From assembly GCF_029478665.1 (NCBI RefSeq), contig NZ_JARPQB010000004.1:210564-274563 (forward strand): a stretch of DNA of 64,000 nucleotides, read 5' to 3'. The position numbers were made by a program, and so were the translations under genes. A model generated the notes under the pieces. That model was not told the origin of the DNA, ran no database searches, and saw only the letters and a program-made list of their open reading frames with translations. This document shows positions 34,657-43,220 of this stretch, piece after piece; position 1 is the stretch's first letter; every line of letters begins with the position of its first letter. This DNA is from Pseudomonas entomophila. GTDB taxonomy: Bacteria > Pseudomonadota > Gammaproteobacteria > Pseudomonadales > Pseudomonadaceae.

Positions 34657-35547
34657 ATGAACATCGTGAATCCCGATTCGCGCATCGACCTGCGCCAACT
34701 GTTCCATGACAAACCCTGCCTGCGCGTGCTGGAAGCGCATAGCCCGATATCGGCCATGCTGGCCAAGAGCGTGCGCCTGGAGGCGCGCGGCGCCAGCCTG
34801 GGCTACGACGCCATCTGGTCCAGTTCGCTGACCGACTCCACCCAGCGCTGCCTGCCGGACATCGAGATCCTTTCGCCCAGCGACCGCCTCGAACGCCTCA
34901 ACGAGATCCTCGGTGTGTGCGACCTGCCGCTGATCTACGACGCCGACACCGGCGGCAAGGTCGAGCACTTCGCCATCCATGTGCAGTGGCTGGCGCGCGC
35001 CGGCGTCTCGGCAATCGTCATCGAAGACAAGTGCGGCTTGAAGAAGAACTCCCTGCTGGGGCTGTCGGTGCACCAGGAGCAGGAGACGGTGGAACACTTC
35101 TGCGAAAAGATCAGGGCCGGCACGCAACACCGCCCCGGAGAGCGGATGATGATCTTCGCCCGCTGCGAGAGCCTGATCCTGGAAAAAGGCCTGGAGGATG
35201 CCCTGGCCCGCTGCAGCGCCTACACCGAGGCCGGCGCCGACGGCATCATGATCCACAGCCGCAAGCGCAGTGGCGAGGAAATCCTCGAGTTCGCCCGGCG
35301 CTTCAAACACCGCCACCCCGCCACGCCGCTGATCTGCGTGCCCACCAGCTACCCGCAACTCACGTTCTCGTGCCTGGCCGACGCGGGCTTCAACGCGGTG
35401 ATCTATGCCAACCACATGCTGCGCGGCGCCTATTCGGCCATGCGCCAGGTGGCCACCAGCATCCTGGAGAACGACCGCGCCTACGAGATCGAACCAGCCT
35501 GCATGCCCATCGACGAAATCCTCAGCCTAGTGCCGGGCACCCGCTGA
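34657..35547 (+). CDS. pepM: Phosphoenolpyruvate phosphomutase
   Basis: A 296-residue member of the PEP mutase/isocitrate lyase superfamily with the mutase signature EDK-x5-NS: 'EDKCGLKKNS' at 123-132. By alignment to the mussel enzyme every catalytic residue is kept: substrate-loop 'SSLTDS' (57-61), D68, D95 and D97 in 'YDADTGG', E123, K129, N131, R169 and H200. PepM converts PEP to phosphonopyruvate, forming the C-P bond that starts phosphonate biosynthesis. Phosphonopyruvate hydrolase, the closest catabolic relative, lacks the Asn of NS. AAGGAAG lies 7 nt before the ATG. No phosphonopyruvate decarboxylase is nearby, so another step must pull the reaction. Last gene of the operon. Confidence 0.88.
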   Translation: MNIVNPDSRIDLRQLFHDKPCLRVLEAHSPISAMLAKSVRLEARGASLGYDAIWSSSLTDSTQRCLPDIEILSPSDRLERLNEILGVCDLPLIYDADTGGKVEHFAIHVQWLARAGVSAIVIEDKCGLKKNSLLGLSVHQEQETVEHFCEKIRAGTQHRPGERMMIFARCESLILEKGLEDALARCSAYTEAGADGIMIHSRKRSGEEILEFARRFKHRHPATPLICVPTSYPQLTFSCLADAGFNAVIYANHMLRGAYSAMRQVATSILENDRAYEIEPACMPIDEILSLVPGTR

Positions 35548-35554
35548 GCCAGTT

Positions 35555-35586
35555 GCCGATGCCAGGCGCACCCGCCTGGCATCGGC
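35555..35586. terminator. 14-bp hairpin between convergent pepM and LysR genes
   Basis: GCCGATGCCAGGCG and its exact complement with a 4-nt loop, 8 bp after the pepM stop and 10 bp before the LysR stop. No T run on either strand, so it is a strong hairpin but not a classical intrinsic terminator. Confidence 0.6.
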
Positions 35587-35596
35587 GACTTCCTCC

Positions 35597-36481
35597 TCAG
35601 GCGGCGCTCAGGTAGGAGAGCAGTTCGGTGACATGGCGGGGCATGCTGTCGGTGTGCCTGACCAGCATCATGTGGTCCTGCCGCGCCCAGGCCTCCTCAA
35701 GGGGCCGCGCCACCAGGGCGCAGCAGCGCAGATAGCGCTGCACTGCCGTGTCCGGCGCGATACCAATGCCCACCCCCTCGGCGACCATCCGGCAGAACGC
35801 TTCCCCCGTGGACACCTTGATCCTGAACTGCGCCTCGCTGCCATCGTCCCGCGCCTGCTCTTCGACCAGCCGGCTCAGGGCGGCATCGCTGCACAGCCCC
35901 ACCTGCGGGTGTTGCAGCACGTCCCGCAGGCGCAGTGCCGCTGCGTTGGCCAATGGGTGACGCCTTGGCAGCACCACCACATAGTTGAGCACCGGCATGG
36001 CGATCGAGGCGCAGCCCTCCACCGGCGCACTGCCGGCCACCACCCCCATGTCGACAGCCCCTTCGCGCACGCCCCGCACGATCTCCCCGGGGTTGCGCGC
36101 CTGCAGGTCGATGGCGATGTGCGCGTGCTCCGCCAGGTAGCGCACCAGCCGCTGCTGGGTGGACTCGAAGGCGGTGAAGCCGTCGACGTACATGCGCATG
36201 CTGGCCGCATCCTGTTCCTCGTGCCGCTCGAACTCGGCCTTGAGCACCTCCAGCTGGCCGAGGATCTTGCGCGCATGGACCAGCAGCCGCCTGCCCGCCG
36301 CCGTCAGCACTAGGCCTTTGTGCTGGCGAAGGAACAGCCCCTCGCCCAGTTCGCCCTCCATCGACTTGATGCGCATGCTCGCAGCACCCGGTGACAGGCA
36401 GGCACGCCGGGCACCCTGGGTCAGGCTGGGCGACTCGGCAATCTTTATGAACAGCTTCAGATCAGTCAGGTCAAGGTTCAC
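35597..36481 (-). CDS. LysR-type regulator next to the pepM operon
   Basis: A 294-residue LysR regulator: winged helix 'FIKIAESPSLTQGARRACLSPGAASMRIKSME' and effector domain from about residue 88. The start is GTG with AAGGAAGAG 5-6 nt upstream. It converges on pepM and is the nearest candidate regulator of the operon, although LysR genes more often face their target operon divergently. The AAATAGTT palindrome at 31157 is its possible site. Confidence 0.85.
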   Translation of the reverse strand: MNLDLTDLKLFIKIAESPSLTQGARRACLSPGAASMRIKSMEGELGEGLFLRQHKGLVLTAAGRRLLVHARKILGQLEVLKAEFERHEEQDAASMRMYVDGFTAFESTQQRLVRYLAEHAHIAIDLQARNPGEIVRGVREGAVDMGVVAGSAPVEGCASIAMPVLNYVVVLPRRHPLANAAALRLRDVLQHPQVGLCSDAALSRLVEEQARDDGSEAQFRIKVSTGEAFCRMVAEGVGIGIAPDTAVQRYLRCCALVARPLEEAWARQDHMMLVRHTDSMPRHVTELLSYLSAA

Positions 36482-36596
36482 GGTCTCTTCCTTGTATTGT
36501 TGTTCACGTCCATTTCATGACTGGCGATCTTGGTGTCACCTGCGCCTATCTTGCCCCTCTCCTTCTGCCTGGGCCAACCCTGGTCCCGATAAAGAC

Positions 36597-36621
36597 AAAG
36601 GCGCCCACTCGGGGCGCCTTT
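36597..36621 (-). terminator. Rho-independent terminator of the DMT transporter gene
   Basis: AAAGGCGCCC and GGGCGCCTTT form a 10-bp stem with a 5-nt loop; on the minus strand it is followed by a T-rich stretch (CTTTGTCTTTA). It lies 19 bp after the DMT stop. Confidence 0.75.
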
Positions 36622-36639
36622 GCTGCAACGCGCTATCGA

Positions 36640-37521
36640 TCAGCGCGACGAGGTCGCGCCGGGCTGTAGCGCACGCTGGCCACCCAGGCGGCTCAGCCAC
36701 ACCGACGCCAGGATGATCGAACCGCCGATGGCCAGGCGCCCCAGCGGTTCGTCCTGGTTCCAGATCAGCAGGTTCAGCAACAGCCCCACCGGCACATGCA
36801 GGTTGTTCATCACCGCCAAGGTGCCGCCGGATACCAGGCACGCGCCCTTGTTCCACCAGTACAGCCCCAGCGCGGTCGGGCACAGCCCAAGGAACAGCAG
36901 CACCAGCCATTGGGTGTCGGTGCTCGGCAGGTGCTGGGCGTTACCGAACAGCAGGAAGGCCGGCAGCACCACGATCAGCGCGCCCAGGTAGAAGTAGCCG
37001 AAACGCCGGTAATGCGGCAGGTCGCTGGGGTGGCGGGCGACCAGGTGACGGTACAGCACCTGCCCGGCGGCGTAGGTGAAATTGGCCAGTTGCAGCAGCA
37101 GGAAGCCCATGAAGAACTCGCCGGAGATGGTGTCGAAGCGGATCACCGCCGCACCGGCCACCGCCACCAGCGCGGCGAGCAGCGCCCAGGGGTTGAAGCG
37201 CCGGTTGAGGGCGTCCTCGATCAGCGTGACGTGCAGCGGGGTCAGGATGGTGAACAGCAGCACCTCGGGCACGGTCAGCACGCGGAAGCTCAGGTACAGG
37301 CAGACGTAGGTGATGCCGTACTGCAGCGCGCCGATCAGCAGCATCGAGCGCAGGAAGCGCGGCTCGACCTGGCGCCAGCGGGTCAACGGCAGGAACACCA
37401 GGCCGGCCAGCAGCACCCGGGCGAGCACGGCGAAGTAGCTGTCGACATGACCGGCCAGGTATTCGCCGATCAGGTTGAAGGAGTACGCCTGGATCAGCGC
37501 GACGATTATCAGGTAGCCCAT
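36640..37521 (-). CDS. DMT-superfamily carboxylate/amino acid/amine transporter
   Basis: A 293-residue permease with ten hydrophobic segments in two EamA halves. 'ILTPLHVTLIEDALNRRF' in the first half and 'NLHVPVGLLLNLLIWNQDEPLGRL' in the second resemble the carboxylate/amino acid/amine transporter subgroup. Its terminator follows at 36597-36621. Substrate is unknown; it is oriented away from the LysR/pepM group and need not be linked to it. Confidence 0.85.
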   Translation of the reverse strand: MGYLIIVALIQAYSFNLIGEYLAGHVDSYFAVLARVLLAGLVFLPLTRWRQVEPRFLRSMLLIGALQYGITYVCLYLSFRVLTVPEVLLFTILTPLHVTLIEDALNRRFNPWALLAALVAVAGAAVIRFDTISGEFFMGFLLLQLANFTYAAGQVLYRHLVARHPSDLPHYRRFGYFYLGALIVVLPAFLLFGNAQHLPSTDTQWLVLLFLGLCPTALGLYWWNKGACLVSGGTLAVMNNLHVPVGLLLNLLIWNQDEPLGRLAIGGSIILASVWLSRLGGQRALQPGATSSR

Positions 37522-37635
37522 GGTTGGCCCTCGTGGATCAAGGCGGGGACCTTAGCGGGTTGTCTTGGGGCACTTCAACCATGGGGATTGTGGGGCTGCT
37601 CGTGGGCGTATTCCCTTTCTCTGCGCACGTTTACC

Positions 37636-37756
37636 CCTGTAGGAGCGGCCTTGTGCCGCGAAAGGGCCGCAAAGCGGCCCTGGCGATTTCTGCTCGATAC
37701 TGAAATCCTGGGGCCGCTTTGCGGCCCTTTCGCGGCACAAGGCCGCTCCTACAGGG
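37636..37756. repeat. REP pair (inverted)
   Basis: CCTGTAGGAGCGGCCTTGTG and its complement; the same subtype as at 523-643 and 54587-54704, including the GCGAAAGGGC inner arms. Confidence 0.92.
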
Positions 37757-37778
37757 GGCGTGCCGTCCCCACAGGCAT

Positions 37779-37807
37779 AAAAAAGCCCGGCCATCATTTG
37801 GCCGGGC
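37779..37807 (-). terminator. Rho-independent terminator of azoR
   Basis: GCCCGGCC/GGCCGGGC 8-bp stem with a 7-nt loop, followed on the minus strand by T6. It lies about 50 bp after the azoR stop. Confidence 0.9.
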
Positions 37808-37857
37808 AGGCACACCCAAAGGAGCAACAAGGTGTCAGGTTGGGAATTCGTCGCGTA

Positions 37858-38457
37858 TCAAGCCACCGCGGCCAGCTTGGCCTTGGCCTGGTTCAGCCCC
37901 TTCTCGTGGAACTCGCCGCTCATGTTCAGGCCTTCGGCGTGGATGAAGTCCACGTCATGGATGCCGATGAAAGCCATCACCTGGCGCAGGTAGGGTTCCT
38001 GGTGGTCGCTGCTGGCACCGGCGTGGATGCCGCCACGGGCGGTCAGGACGATGGCGCGCTTGCCGGCCAGCAGGCCTTGCGGGCCAGTCGGGGTGTACTT
38101 GAAGGTGATGCCGGCGCGCAGCACGTGGTCCAGCCAGGCCTTGAGGGTGCTGGGGATGGTGAAGTTGTACATCGGCGCGGCCATCACCAGCACGTCGGCG
38201 GCCAGCAGCTCGTCGGTCAGGGCGTTGGAGCGGGCCAGGGCATCCACCTCGGCGGCGCTACGCTGATCTTCTGGCTTCATCCAGCCGCCCAGCAGGTCGG
38301 CGTCCAGGTGCGGCACCGGGTTCACCGCCAGGTCACGCACGGTGATGTCGTCGGCCGGGTGCGCCGCCTGCCACTGCTGGATGAAATCGCGGGTCAGTTG
38401 ACGGGAAACGGAATCCTGCTGGCGGGCGCTGCTTTCGATGATCAGTACGCGGGACAT
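37858..38457 (-). CDS. azoR: FMN-dependent NADH:quinone/azo reductase
   Basis: A 199-residue flavodoxin-fold reductase. FMN-binding 'ESSARQQDSVSRQLT' at the N terminus, 'APMYNFTIPSTLKAWLDHVLRAG' near 95 and 'TARGGIH' near 140 are the AzoR motifs. AzoR reduces quinones and azo compounds with two electrons from NADH, protecting from electrophile stress. Two copies of CTATCGAT sit in its upstream region (38518 and 38552). The LysR gene at 38934 may be its regulator, separated by one small gene. Confidence 0.93.
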   Translation of the reverse strand: MSRVLIIESSARQQDSVSRQLTRDFIQQWQAAHPADDITVRDLAVNPVPHLDADLLGGWMKPEDQRSAAEVDALARSNALTDELLAADVLVMAAPMYNFTIPSTLKAWLDHVLRAGITFKYTPTGPQGLLAGKRAIVLTARGGIHAGASSDHQEPYLRQVMAFIGIHDVDFIHAEGLNMSGEFHEKGLNQAKAKLAAVA

Positions 38458-38517
38458 GGGGTGCCTCCATCGGCGGTAAGGGGTGGCGATTCGATGGAGG
38501 TGAGATTAAGGGTTGAC

Positions 38518-38559
38518 CTATCGATAAAAAAGCGTAAAAAGTGGGATCAATCTATCGAT
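38518..38559. promoter_or_regulatory. Paired CTATCGAT sites upstream of azoR
   Basis: CTATCGAT occurs at 38518-38525 and 38552-38559, 34 bp apart in the same orientation, each preceded by a GG(T/A)T(G/C)A-like stretch, inside an AT-rich block 60-100 bp upstream of azoR. This looks like a two-site binding region for a LysR-type activator. Confidence 0.45.
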
Positions 38560-38568
38560 TAATCAGTT

Positions 38569-38883
38569 TTATTCCGCTTTGCAGTCCAGCAGGATGCGCA
38601 GCTTGATGATCTGCCGGTTGAACTTGGCGGTGACATCCACGCTCTTGCCGGCCGGCACGTTGACCCTGCGCACCCGTGGCGCCTCGGGGCCGTTGCGGAA
38701 CATGACCTTGCAGGCCGCCGGCACCTGCCCATAGTTGTTCAGGGTGATGGCACCGATGTCATAGGCCGTGTCATAGGCGGTGTAGTCGACCTTGACCCCG
38801 GTCAGCTCCTTCTCCACGTCGATGGGGTAAGCCATGGCGGTGAAGGGCAGGCACAACAGCAAAGCCGCACAACATTTCTTCAT
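38569..38883 (-). CDS. Small periplasmic protein, function unknown
   Basis: A 104-residue protein with a signal peptide ('MKKCCAALLLCLPFTAMA') and a mature beta-rich domain containing two cysteines (about 68 and 101) that may form a disulphide; 'GAITLNNYGQVPAACKVMFRNG' and 'VPAGKSVDVTAKF' look like an immunoglobulin-like fold. No characterised function recognised. It lies between azoR and the LysR gene, on the azoR strand, and diverges from the LysR gene by 50 bp. Confidence 0.75.
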   Translation of the reverse strand: MKKCCAALLLCLPFTAMAYPIDVEKELTGVKVDYTAYDTAYDIGAITLNNYGQVPAACKVMFRNGPEAPRVRRVNVPAGKSVDVTAKFNRQIIKLRILLDCKAE

Positions 38884-38933
38884 ACGGGCGCTCTCCTTGA
38901 GAAGAGCGCAGCTTAGGACAACAGGAGCCCTAG

Positions 38934-39857
38934 ATGAAAGCGCCGCGCGTAACCCTGGATCAGTGGCGGACCCTGCAGGCGGTGGTCGACCATGGCGGGT
39001 TCGCCCAGGCCGCCGAGGCCCTGCACCGCTCGCAATCGTCAGTGAGCTACACCGTGGCGCGGATGCAGGAGCAACTGGGCGTGCCGCTGCTGCGCATCGA
39101 TGGGCGCAAGGCGGTGCTGACCGAAGCCGGCAGCGTGCTGCTGCGCCGCTCGCGGCAGCTGGTCAAGCAGGCCAGCCAGCTGGAAGACCTGGCCCACCAC
39201 ATGGAACAGGGCTGGGAAGCCGAGGTGCGCCTGGTGGTCGACGCCGCCTACCCCAGCGCCCGCCTGGTGCGCGCCCTGGCCGCCTTCATGCCGCAAAGCC
39301 GAGGTTGCCGGGTGCGGTTGCGCGAAGAAGTGTTGTCCGGGGTCGAGGAGGTGCTGCACGAAGGCATCGCGGACCTCGCCATCAGCAGCTTCAATATCGG
39401 CGGCTACCTGGGCACCGAACTGAGCCCGGTGGAGTTCATCGCCGTCGCCCACCCCGAGCACGCGCTGCACCGCACCGGCCGCGAAATCACTTTCCAGGAC
39501 CTGGAAAGCCAGTTGCAGGTGGTGATCCGCGACTCCGGCCGCGCGCAACCCCGCGACGTCGGCTGGCTGGGCGCCGAGCAGCGCTGGACCGTGGGCAGCC
39601 TGGGCACCGCCGCCACCTTCGTCAGCAGCGGCCTGGGTTTTGCCTGGCTGCCCCGGCACATGATCGAGCGCGAATTGCGCGAAGGCGTGCTCAAGCCCTT
39701 GCCGCTTGACCAGGGTGGCAGCCGCCACCCGCTGTTCTACCTTTATTCGAGCAAGGAAAAGACCCTGGGCCCGGCCACGCAGATCCTCATCGAACTGCTG
39801 CGCAATTTCGATACCGCGCCACTGGACGTGCCCTTCGCAGCCCCCCCGCAAGCCTGA
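38934..39857 (+). CDS. LysR-type transcriptional regulator
   Basis: A 307-residue LysR regulator with winged helix 'AVVDHGGFAQAAEALHRSQSSVSYTVARMQ' and effector domain from about 95. 'AYPSARLVRALAAFMPQ' in the effector part is unremarkable. It is divergent from the small periplasmic gene and from azoR beyond it, and followed 13 bp later by an alpha/beta hydrolase gene, with which it may be cotranscribed. Confidence 0.87.
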   Translation: MKAPRVTLDQWRTLQAVVDHGGFAQAAEALHRSQSSVSYTVARMQEQLGVPLLRIDGRKAVLTEAGSVLLRRSRQLVKQASQLEDLAHHMEQGWEAEVRLVVDAAYPSARLVRALAAFMPQSRGCRVRLREEVLSGVEEVLHEGIADLAISSFNIGGYLGTELSPVEFIAVAHPEHALHRTGREITFQDLESQLQVVIRDSGRAQPRDVGWLGAEQRWTVGSLGTAATFVSSGLGFAWLPRHMIERELREGVLKPLPLDQGGSRHPLFYLYSSKEKTLGPATQILIELLRNFDTAPLDVPFAAPPQA

Positions 39858-39870
39858 GAGGACCGCGCCC

Positions 39871-40683
39871 ATGGCCTGTTTCGAACATGACGGTTGCCTG
39901 CTGCACTACGAGGAACATGGCCAAGGCGAGCCCTTGGTGCTGCTGCACGGCCTGGGCTCGAGCAGCCAGGACTGGGAGCTGCAGGTGCCCGAGTTCAGCC
40001 GCCACTATCGGGTGATCCTCATGGATATCCGTGGCCATGGCCAATCCGCCAAGCCGCGCCGAGGCTACCGGATCAAGACCTTCAGCGAAGACCTGCTGGC
40101 CCTGCTCAAGCACCTGGGCACCGGCCCGGTGCATTTCGTCGGGCTGTCGATGGGCGGCATGGTCGGCTTCCAGTTCGCCGTCGACCACCCCGACTGGCTG
40201 CGCAGCCTGTGCATCGTCAACAGTGCCCCGGAGGTCAAGCGTCGCACCCGCAGCGACTGGATCTGGTGGCTCAAGCGCTGGGGCCTGGCGCGCCTGCTCA
40301 GCGTCGAGACGGTGGGCAAGGGCCTGGCCCAGCGGCTGTTCCCCAAGCCCGGGCAAAGCGAACTGCGGCGCAAGATGGCCGAACGCTGGGCGCGCAACGA
40401 CAAGCGCGCGTATCTCAAGAGTTTCGACGCCATCGTCGACTGGGGCGTGCAGGAACGCATCGGCCAGATCCGTTGTCCGACGCTGGTGATCGCCGCCGAC
40501 CACGATTACACCCCGGTACAACTCAAGGCGCGTTATGTCGCCCTGATGCCCAACGCCAGGCTGGCGGTCATCGACGATTCACGGCACGCTACACCCCTCG
40601 ATCAACCCGAGGTCTTCAACCTCACCCTGCTGCAGTTCCTCGCAGCCGCTTCCACCTCTCAAGGATCTTTGAGCCCATGCTGA
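39871..40683 (+). CDS. Alpha/beta hydrolase
   Basis: A 270-residue alpha/beta-fold hydrolase. Oxyanion region '[13 protein letters not shown]', nucleophile elbow 'GLSMGG' (Ser near 95), acid 'AADHDYTP' and catalytic His in '[12 protein letters not shown]' complete the triad. Substrate unknown; the profile resembles 3-oxoadipate enol-lactonase/haloperoxidase-like hydrolases. The ATG at 39871 has AGAGG upstream; its stop overlaps the ppiA start by 7 nt, so the two are likely coupled. Confidence 0.85.
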   Translation: MACFEHDGCLLHYEEHGQGEPLVLLHGLGSSSQDWELQVPEFSRHYRVILMDIRGHGQSAKPRRGYRIKTFSEDLLALLKHLGTGPVHFVGLSMGGMVGFQFAVDHPDWLRSLCIVNSAPEVKRRTRSDWIWWLKRWGLARLLSVETVGKGLAQRLFPKPGQSELRRKMAERWARNDKRAYLKSFDAIVDWGVQERIGQIRCPTLVIAADHDYTPVQLKARYVALMPNARLAVIDDSRHATPLDQPEVFNLTLLQFLAAASTSQGSLSPC

Positions 40684-41234
40684 AAAAACTTCTGCTCACC
40701 GCCTGCTCGGTTGCCTTCGCCACCAGCGTCATGGCCTCCGACAAGACCCCGCACGTTGAGCTGGTCACCAGCTTTGGCAAAATCGAGATCGAGCTGAACG
40801 CTGAAAAAGCACCGATCAGCACGAAGAACTTCCTCGAGTACGTCGACAGCGGCTTCTACAACAACACCATCTTCCACCGCGTGATCCCGGGCTTCATGGT
40901 CCAGGGTGGCGGCTTCACCGACCAGATGGTGCAGAAGAACACCAAGGACCCGATCCGCAACGAAGCCAGCAACGGCCTGCAGAACACCCGCGGCACCCTG
41001 TCCATGGCCCGCACCTCCGACCCGAACTCGGCCACCAGCCAGTTCTTCATCAACGTCGCCGACAACGACTTCCTCAACCCGGGCCGCGACCGTGGCTACG
41101 CGGTGTTCGGCAAAGTCACCAAGGGCATGGAAGTGGTCGACCAGATCGTCAACTCGCCGACCACCGTCAAGAAAGGCATGCGCGATGTCCCGGCGGACCC
41201 GGTGTACATCAAGTCGGCCAAACGCATCGACTGA
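40677..41234 (+). CDS. ppiA: Periplasmic peptidyl-prolyl cis-trans isomerase (cyclophilin)
   Basis: A 185-residue cyclophilin with a signal peptide ('[20 protein letters not shown]'). Active-site motifs '[13 protein letters not shown]', '[19 protein letters not shown]' and 'YAVFGKV' are intact. It assists folding of periplasmic and outer-membrane proteins. Start overlaps the hydrolase gene by 7 nt; AAGGAT lies upstream within that gene. Confidence 0.94.
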   Translation: MLKKLLLTACSVAFATSVMASDKTPHVELVTSFGKIEIELNAEKAPISTKNFLEYVDSGFYNNTIFHRVIPGFMVQGGGFTDQMVQKNTKDPIRNEASNGLQNTRGTLSMARTSDPNSATSQFFINVADNDFLNPGRDRGYAVFGKVTKGMEVVDQIVNSPTTVKKGMRDVPADPVYIKSAKRID

Positions 41235-41285
41235 CCACACGCCGCACAGGGACGTGGGTCGGGTCACACAGGAGTCTTGTCACCC

Positions 41286-43118
41286 ATGCTGTACCGTCGT
41301 TTCGAGCAACTGATCGACATCTTCCGCGAGGCGCCCACCGAGGCGCCTCCCGGCCAGGTCTGGCCGTTCTACCTGTACTACCTGCGCCAGGTGTGGCCGA
41401 GCTTTCTCGCCCTGCTGATCGTCGGCCTGGTCGCCTCGCTGATCGAGGTGGCCATGTTCAGCTACCTGAGCCGGATCATCGACCTCGCCCAGGGCACCCC
41501 CAACGTCAACTTCTTCAGTGAGCACAGCGGCGAGCTGCTCTGGATGCTGGTGGTCATCCTGCTGCTGCGGCCGTTGTTCTTTGGCTTGCACGACCTGCTG
41601 GTGCACCAGACCATCAGCCCGGGCATGACCAGCCTGATCCGCTGGCAGAACCACAACTACGTGCTCAAGCAGAGCCTGAACTTCTTCCAGAGCGACTTCG
41701 CCGGGCGTATCGCCCAGCGCATCATGCAAACCGGCAACTCCCTGCGCGACTCAGCGGTGCAGGCGGTGGACGCGCTCTGGCACGTGCTGATCTATGCCAT
41801 CAGCTCGCTGGTGCTGTTCGCCGAGGCCGACTGGCGGCTGATGCTGCCGCTGCTGGTATGGATCGCCTGCTATATCGCCGCGCTCTACTACTTCGTGCCG
41901 CGGGTCAAGGAACGCTCGGTGATCTCCTCCGACGCCCGCTCCAAGCTGATGGGGCGCATCGTCGACGGCTACACCAACATCGCCACGCTGAAGCTGTTCG
42001 CCCACACCGACCACGAGCGCCAGTACGCCCGCGAGGCGATCAGCGAGCAGACCGAAAAAACCCAACTGGCCTCGCGGGTGGTCACCAGCATGGACGTGGT
42101 CATCACCTCGCTCAACGGCCTGCTGGTGGTCAGCACCACCGGCCTGGCGCTGTGGCTGTGGAGCCAGTCGCTGATCAGCGTCGGCGCCATCGCCCTGGCC
42201 ACCGGCCTGGTGATCCGCATCGTCAACATGTCGGGCTGGATCATGTGGGTGGTCAACGGCATCTTCGAGAACATCGGCATGGTCCAGGACGGCCTGCAGA
42301 CCATCGCCCAGCCGGTCACGGTCAGCGACAAGCCCGACGCGCCGGCGCTGAAGGTCAGCCGTGGCGGCGTACGCTTCGACCATGTCGACTTCCACTACGG
42401 CAAGGGCGGCAAGGTGATCGACGCACTGAACCTGGATATCCGCCCCGGCGAGAAGATCGGCCTGATCGGCCCGTCCGGCGCCGGCAAGTCGACCCTGGTC
42501 AACCTGTTGCTGCGCCTGTACGACATCGACAGCGGACGCATACTGATCGACGGCCAGGACATCGCCGAGGTCAACCAGGCCAGCCTGCGCGCGCAAATCG
42601 GCATGATCACCCAGGACACCTCGCTGCTGCACCGCTCGATCCGCGACAACCTGCTGTACGGCCGCCCCGGCGCCAGCGATGAAGAGGTCTGGGAGGCGGT
42701 GCGCCGGGCGCGGGCGGACGAGTTCATCCCGCAGTTGTCCGACGCCCAGGGCCGCACCGGCTTCGACGCCCATGTCGGCGAGCGCGGCGTGAAGCTCTCC
42801 GGTGGCCAGCGCCAGCGCATCGCCATTGCCCGGGTGCTGCTGAAGAACGCACCGATCCTGGTGATGGACGAGGCCACCTCGGCGCTGGACTCGGAGGTCG
42901 AGGCCGCCATCCAGGAGAGCCTGGAGACGCTGATGCAGGGCAAGACCGTGATCGCCATCGCCCACCGCCTGTCGACCATCGCCCGCATGGACCGGCTGAT
43001 CGTGCTGGACAAAGGGCATATCGTCGAGAGCGGCAGCCACAGCGAGTTGCTGGCCCAGCAGGGGTTGTACGCACGGTTGTGGCATCACCAGACCGGCGGG
43101 TTCGTCGGGGTGGATTGA
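41286..43118 (+). CDS. ABC exporter, MsbA/multidrug type (fused TMD-NBD)
   Basis: A 610-residue half-transporter with six membrane segments (about 35-330) and a C-terminal ATPase: Walker A 'GPSGAGKST', signature 'LSGGQRQR', Walker B 'ILVMDEATSALDSE', H-loop 'IAHRLSTI'. Substrate not evident (lipid or drug export in this family). AGGAG is 11 nt before the ATG at 41286; a TTG at 41277 is too close to it. It follows ppiA by 51 bp in the same direction. Confidence 0.9.
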   Translation: MLYRRFEQLIDIFREAPTEAPPGQVWPFYLYYLRQVWPSFLALLIVGLVASLIEVAMFSYLSRIIDLAQGTPNVNFFSEHSGELLWMLVVILLLRPLFFGLHDLLVHQTISPGMTSLIRWQNHNYVLKQSLNFFQSDFAGRIAQRIMQTGNSLRDSAVQAVDALWHVLIYAISSLVLFAEADWRLMLPLLVWIACYIAALYYFVPRVKERSVISSDARSKLMGRIVDGYTNIATLKLFAHTDHERQYAREAISEQTEKTQLASRVVTSMDVVITSLNGLLVVSTTGLALWLWSQSLISVGAIALATGLVIRIVNMSGWIMWVVNGIFENIGMVQDGLQTIAQPVTVSDKPDAPALKVSRGGVRFDHVDFHYGKGGKVIDALNLDIRPGEKIGLIGPSGAGKSTLVNLLLRLYDIDSGRILIDGQDIAEVNQASLRAQIGMITQDTSLLHRSIRDNLLYGRPGASDEEVWEAVRRARADEFIPQLSDAQGRTGFDAHVGERGVKLSGGQRQRIAIARVLLKNAPILVMDEATSALDSEVEAAIQESLETLMQGKTVIAIAHRLSTIARMDRLIVLDKGHIVESGSHSELLAQQGLYARLWHHQTGGFVGVD

Positions 43119-43134
43119 GGCCTCGGGTGGCCCC

Positions 43135-43202
43135 TTTCGCCAGCAAGGCTGGCTCCTACAGGAGGGTGCGATCCCTGTAGGAGCCAGCCTTGCTGGCGAA
43201 AG
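43135..43202. repeat. REP pair (inverted)
   Basis: TTTCGCCAGCAAGGCTGGCT and its complement with a short spacer, between the convergent ABC exporter and DUF482 genes. Confidence 0.9.
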
Positions 43203-43220
43203 ACCGGCAACACCTTTCCT

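Larger units (their letters stand above)
37522..37857. other. Gene-free stretch with REP pair and azoR terminator
   Basis: 336 bp between azoR and the DMT gene. It contains a REP pair (37636-37756) and the azoR terminator (37779-37807); about 110 bp directly upstream of the DMT gene should hold its promoter. No further gene seen. Confidence 0.7.

Noticed and set aside
35555..35586. Hairpin between pepM and LysR as a riboswitch or attenuator
   Set aside because: It lies after both stop codons, not in a leader; a 3' stem is the simpler reading.
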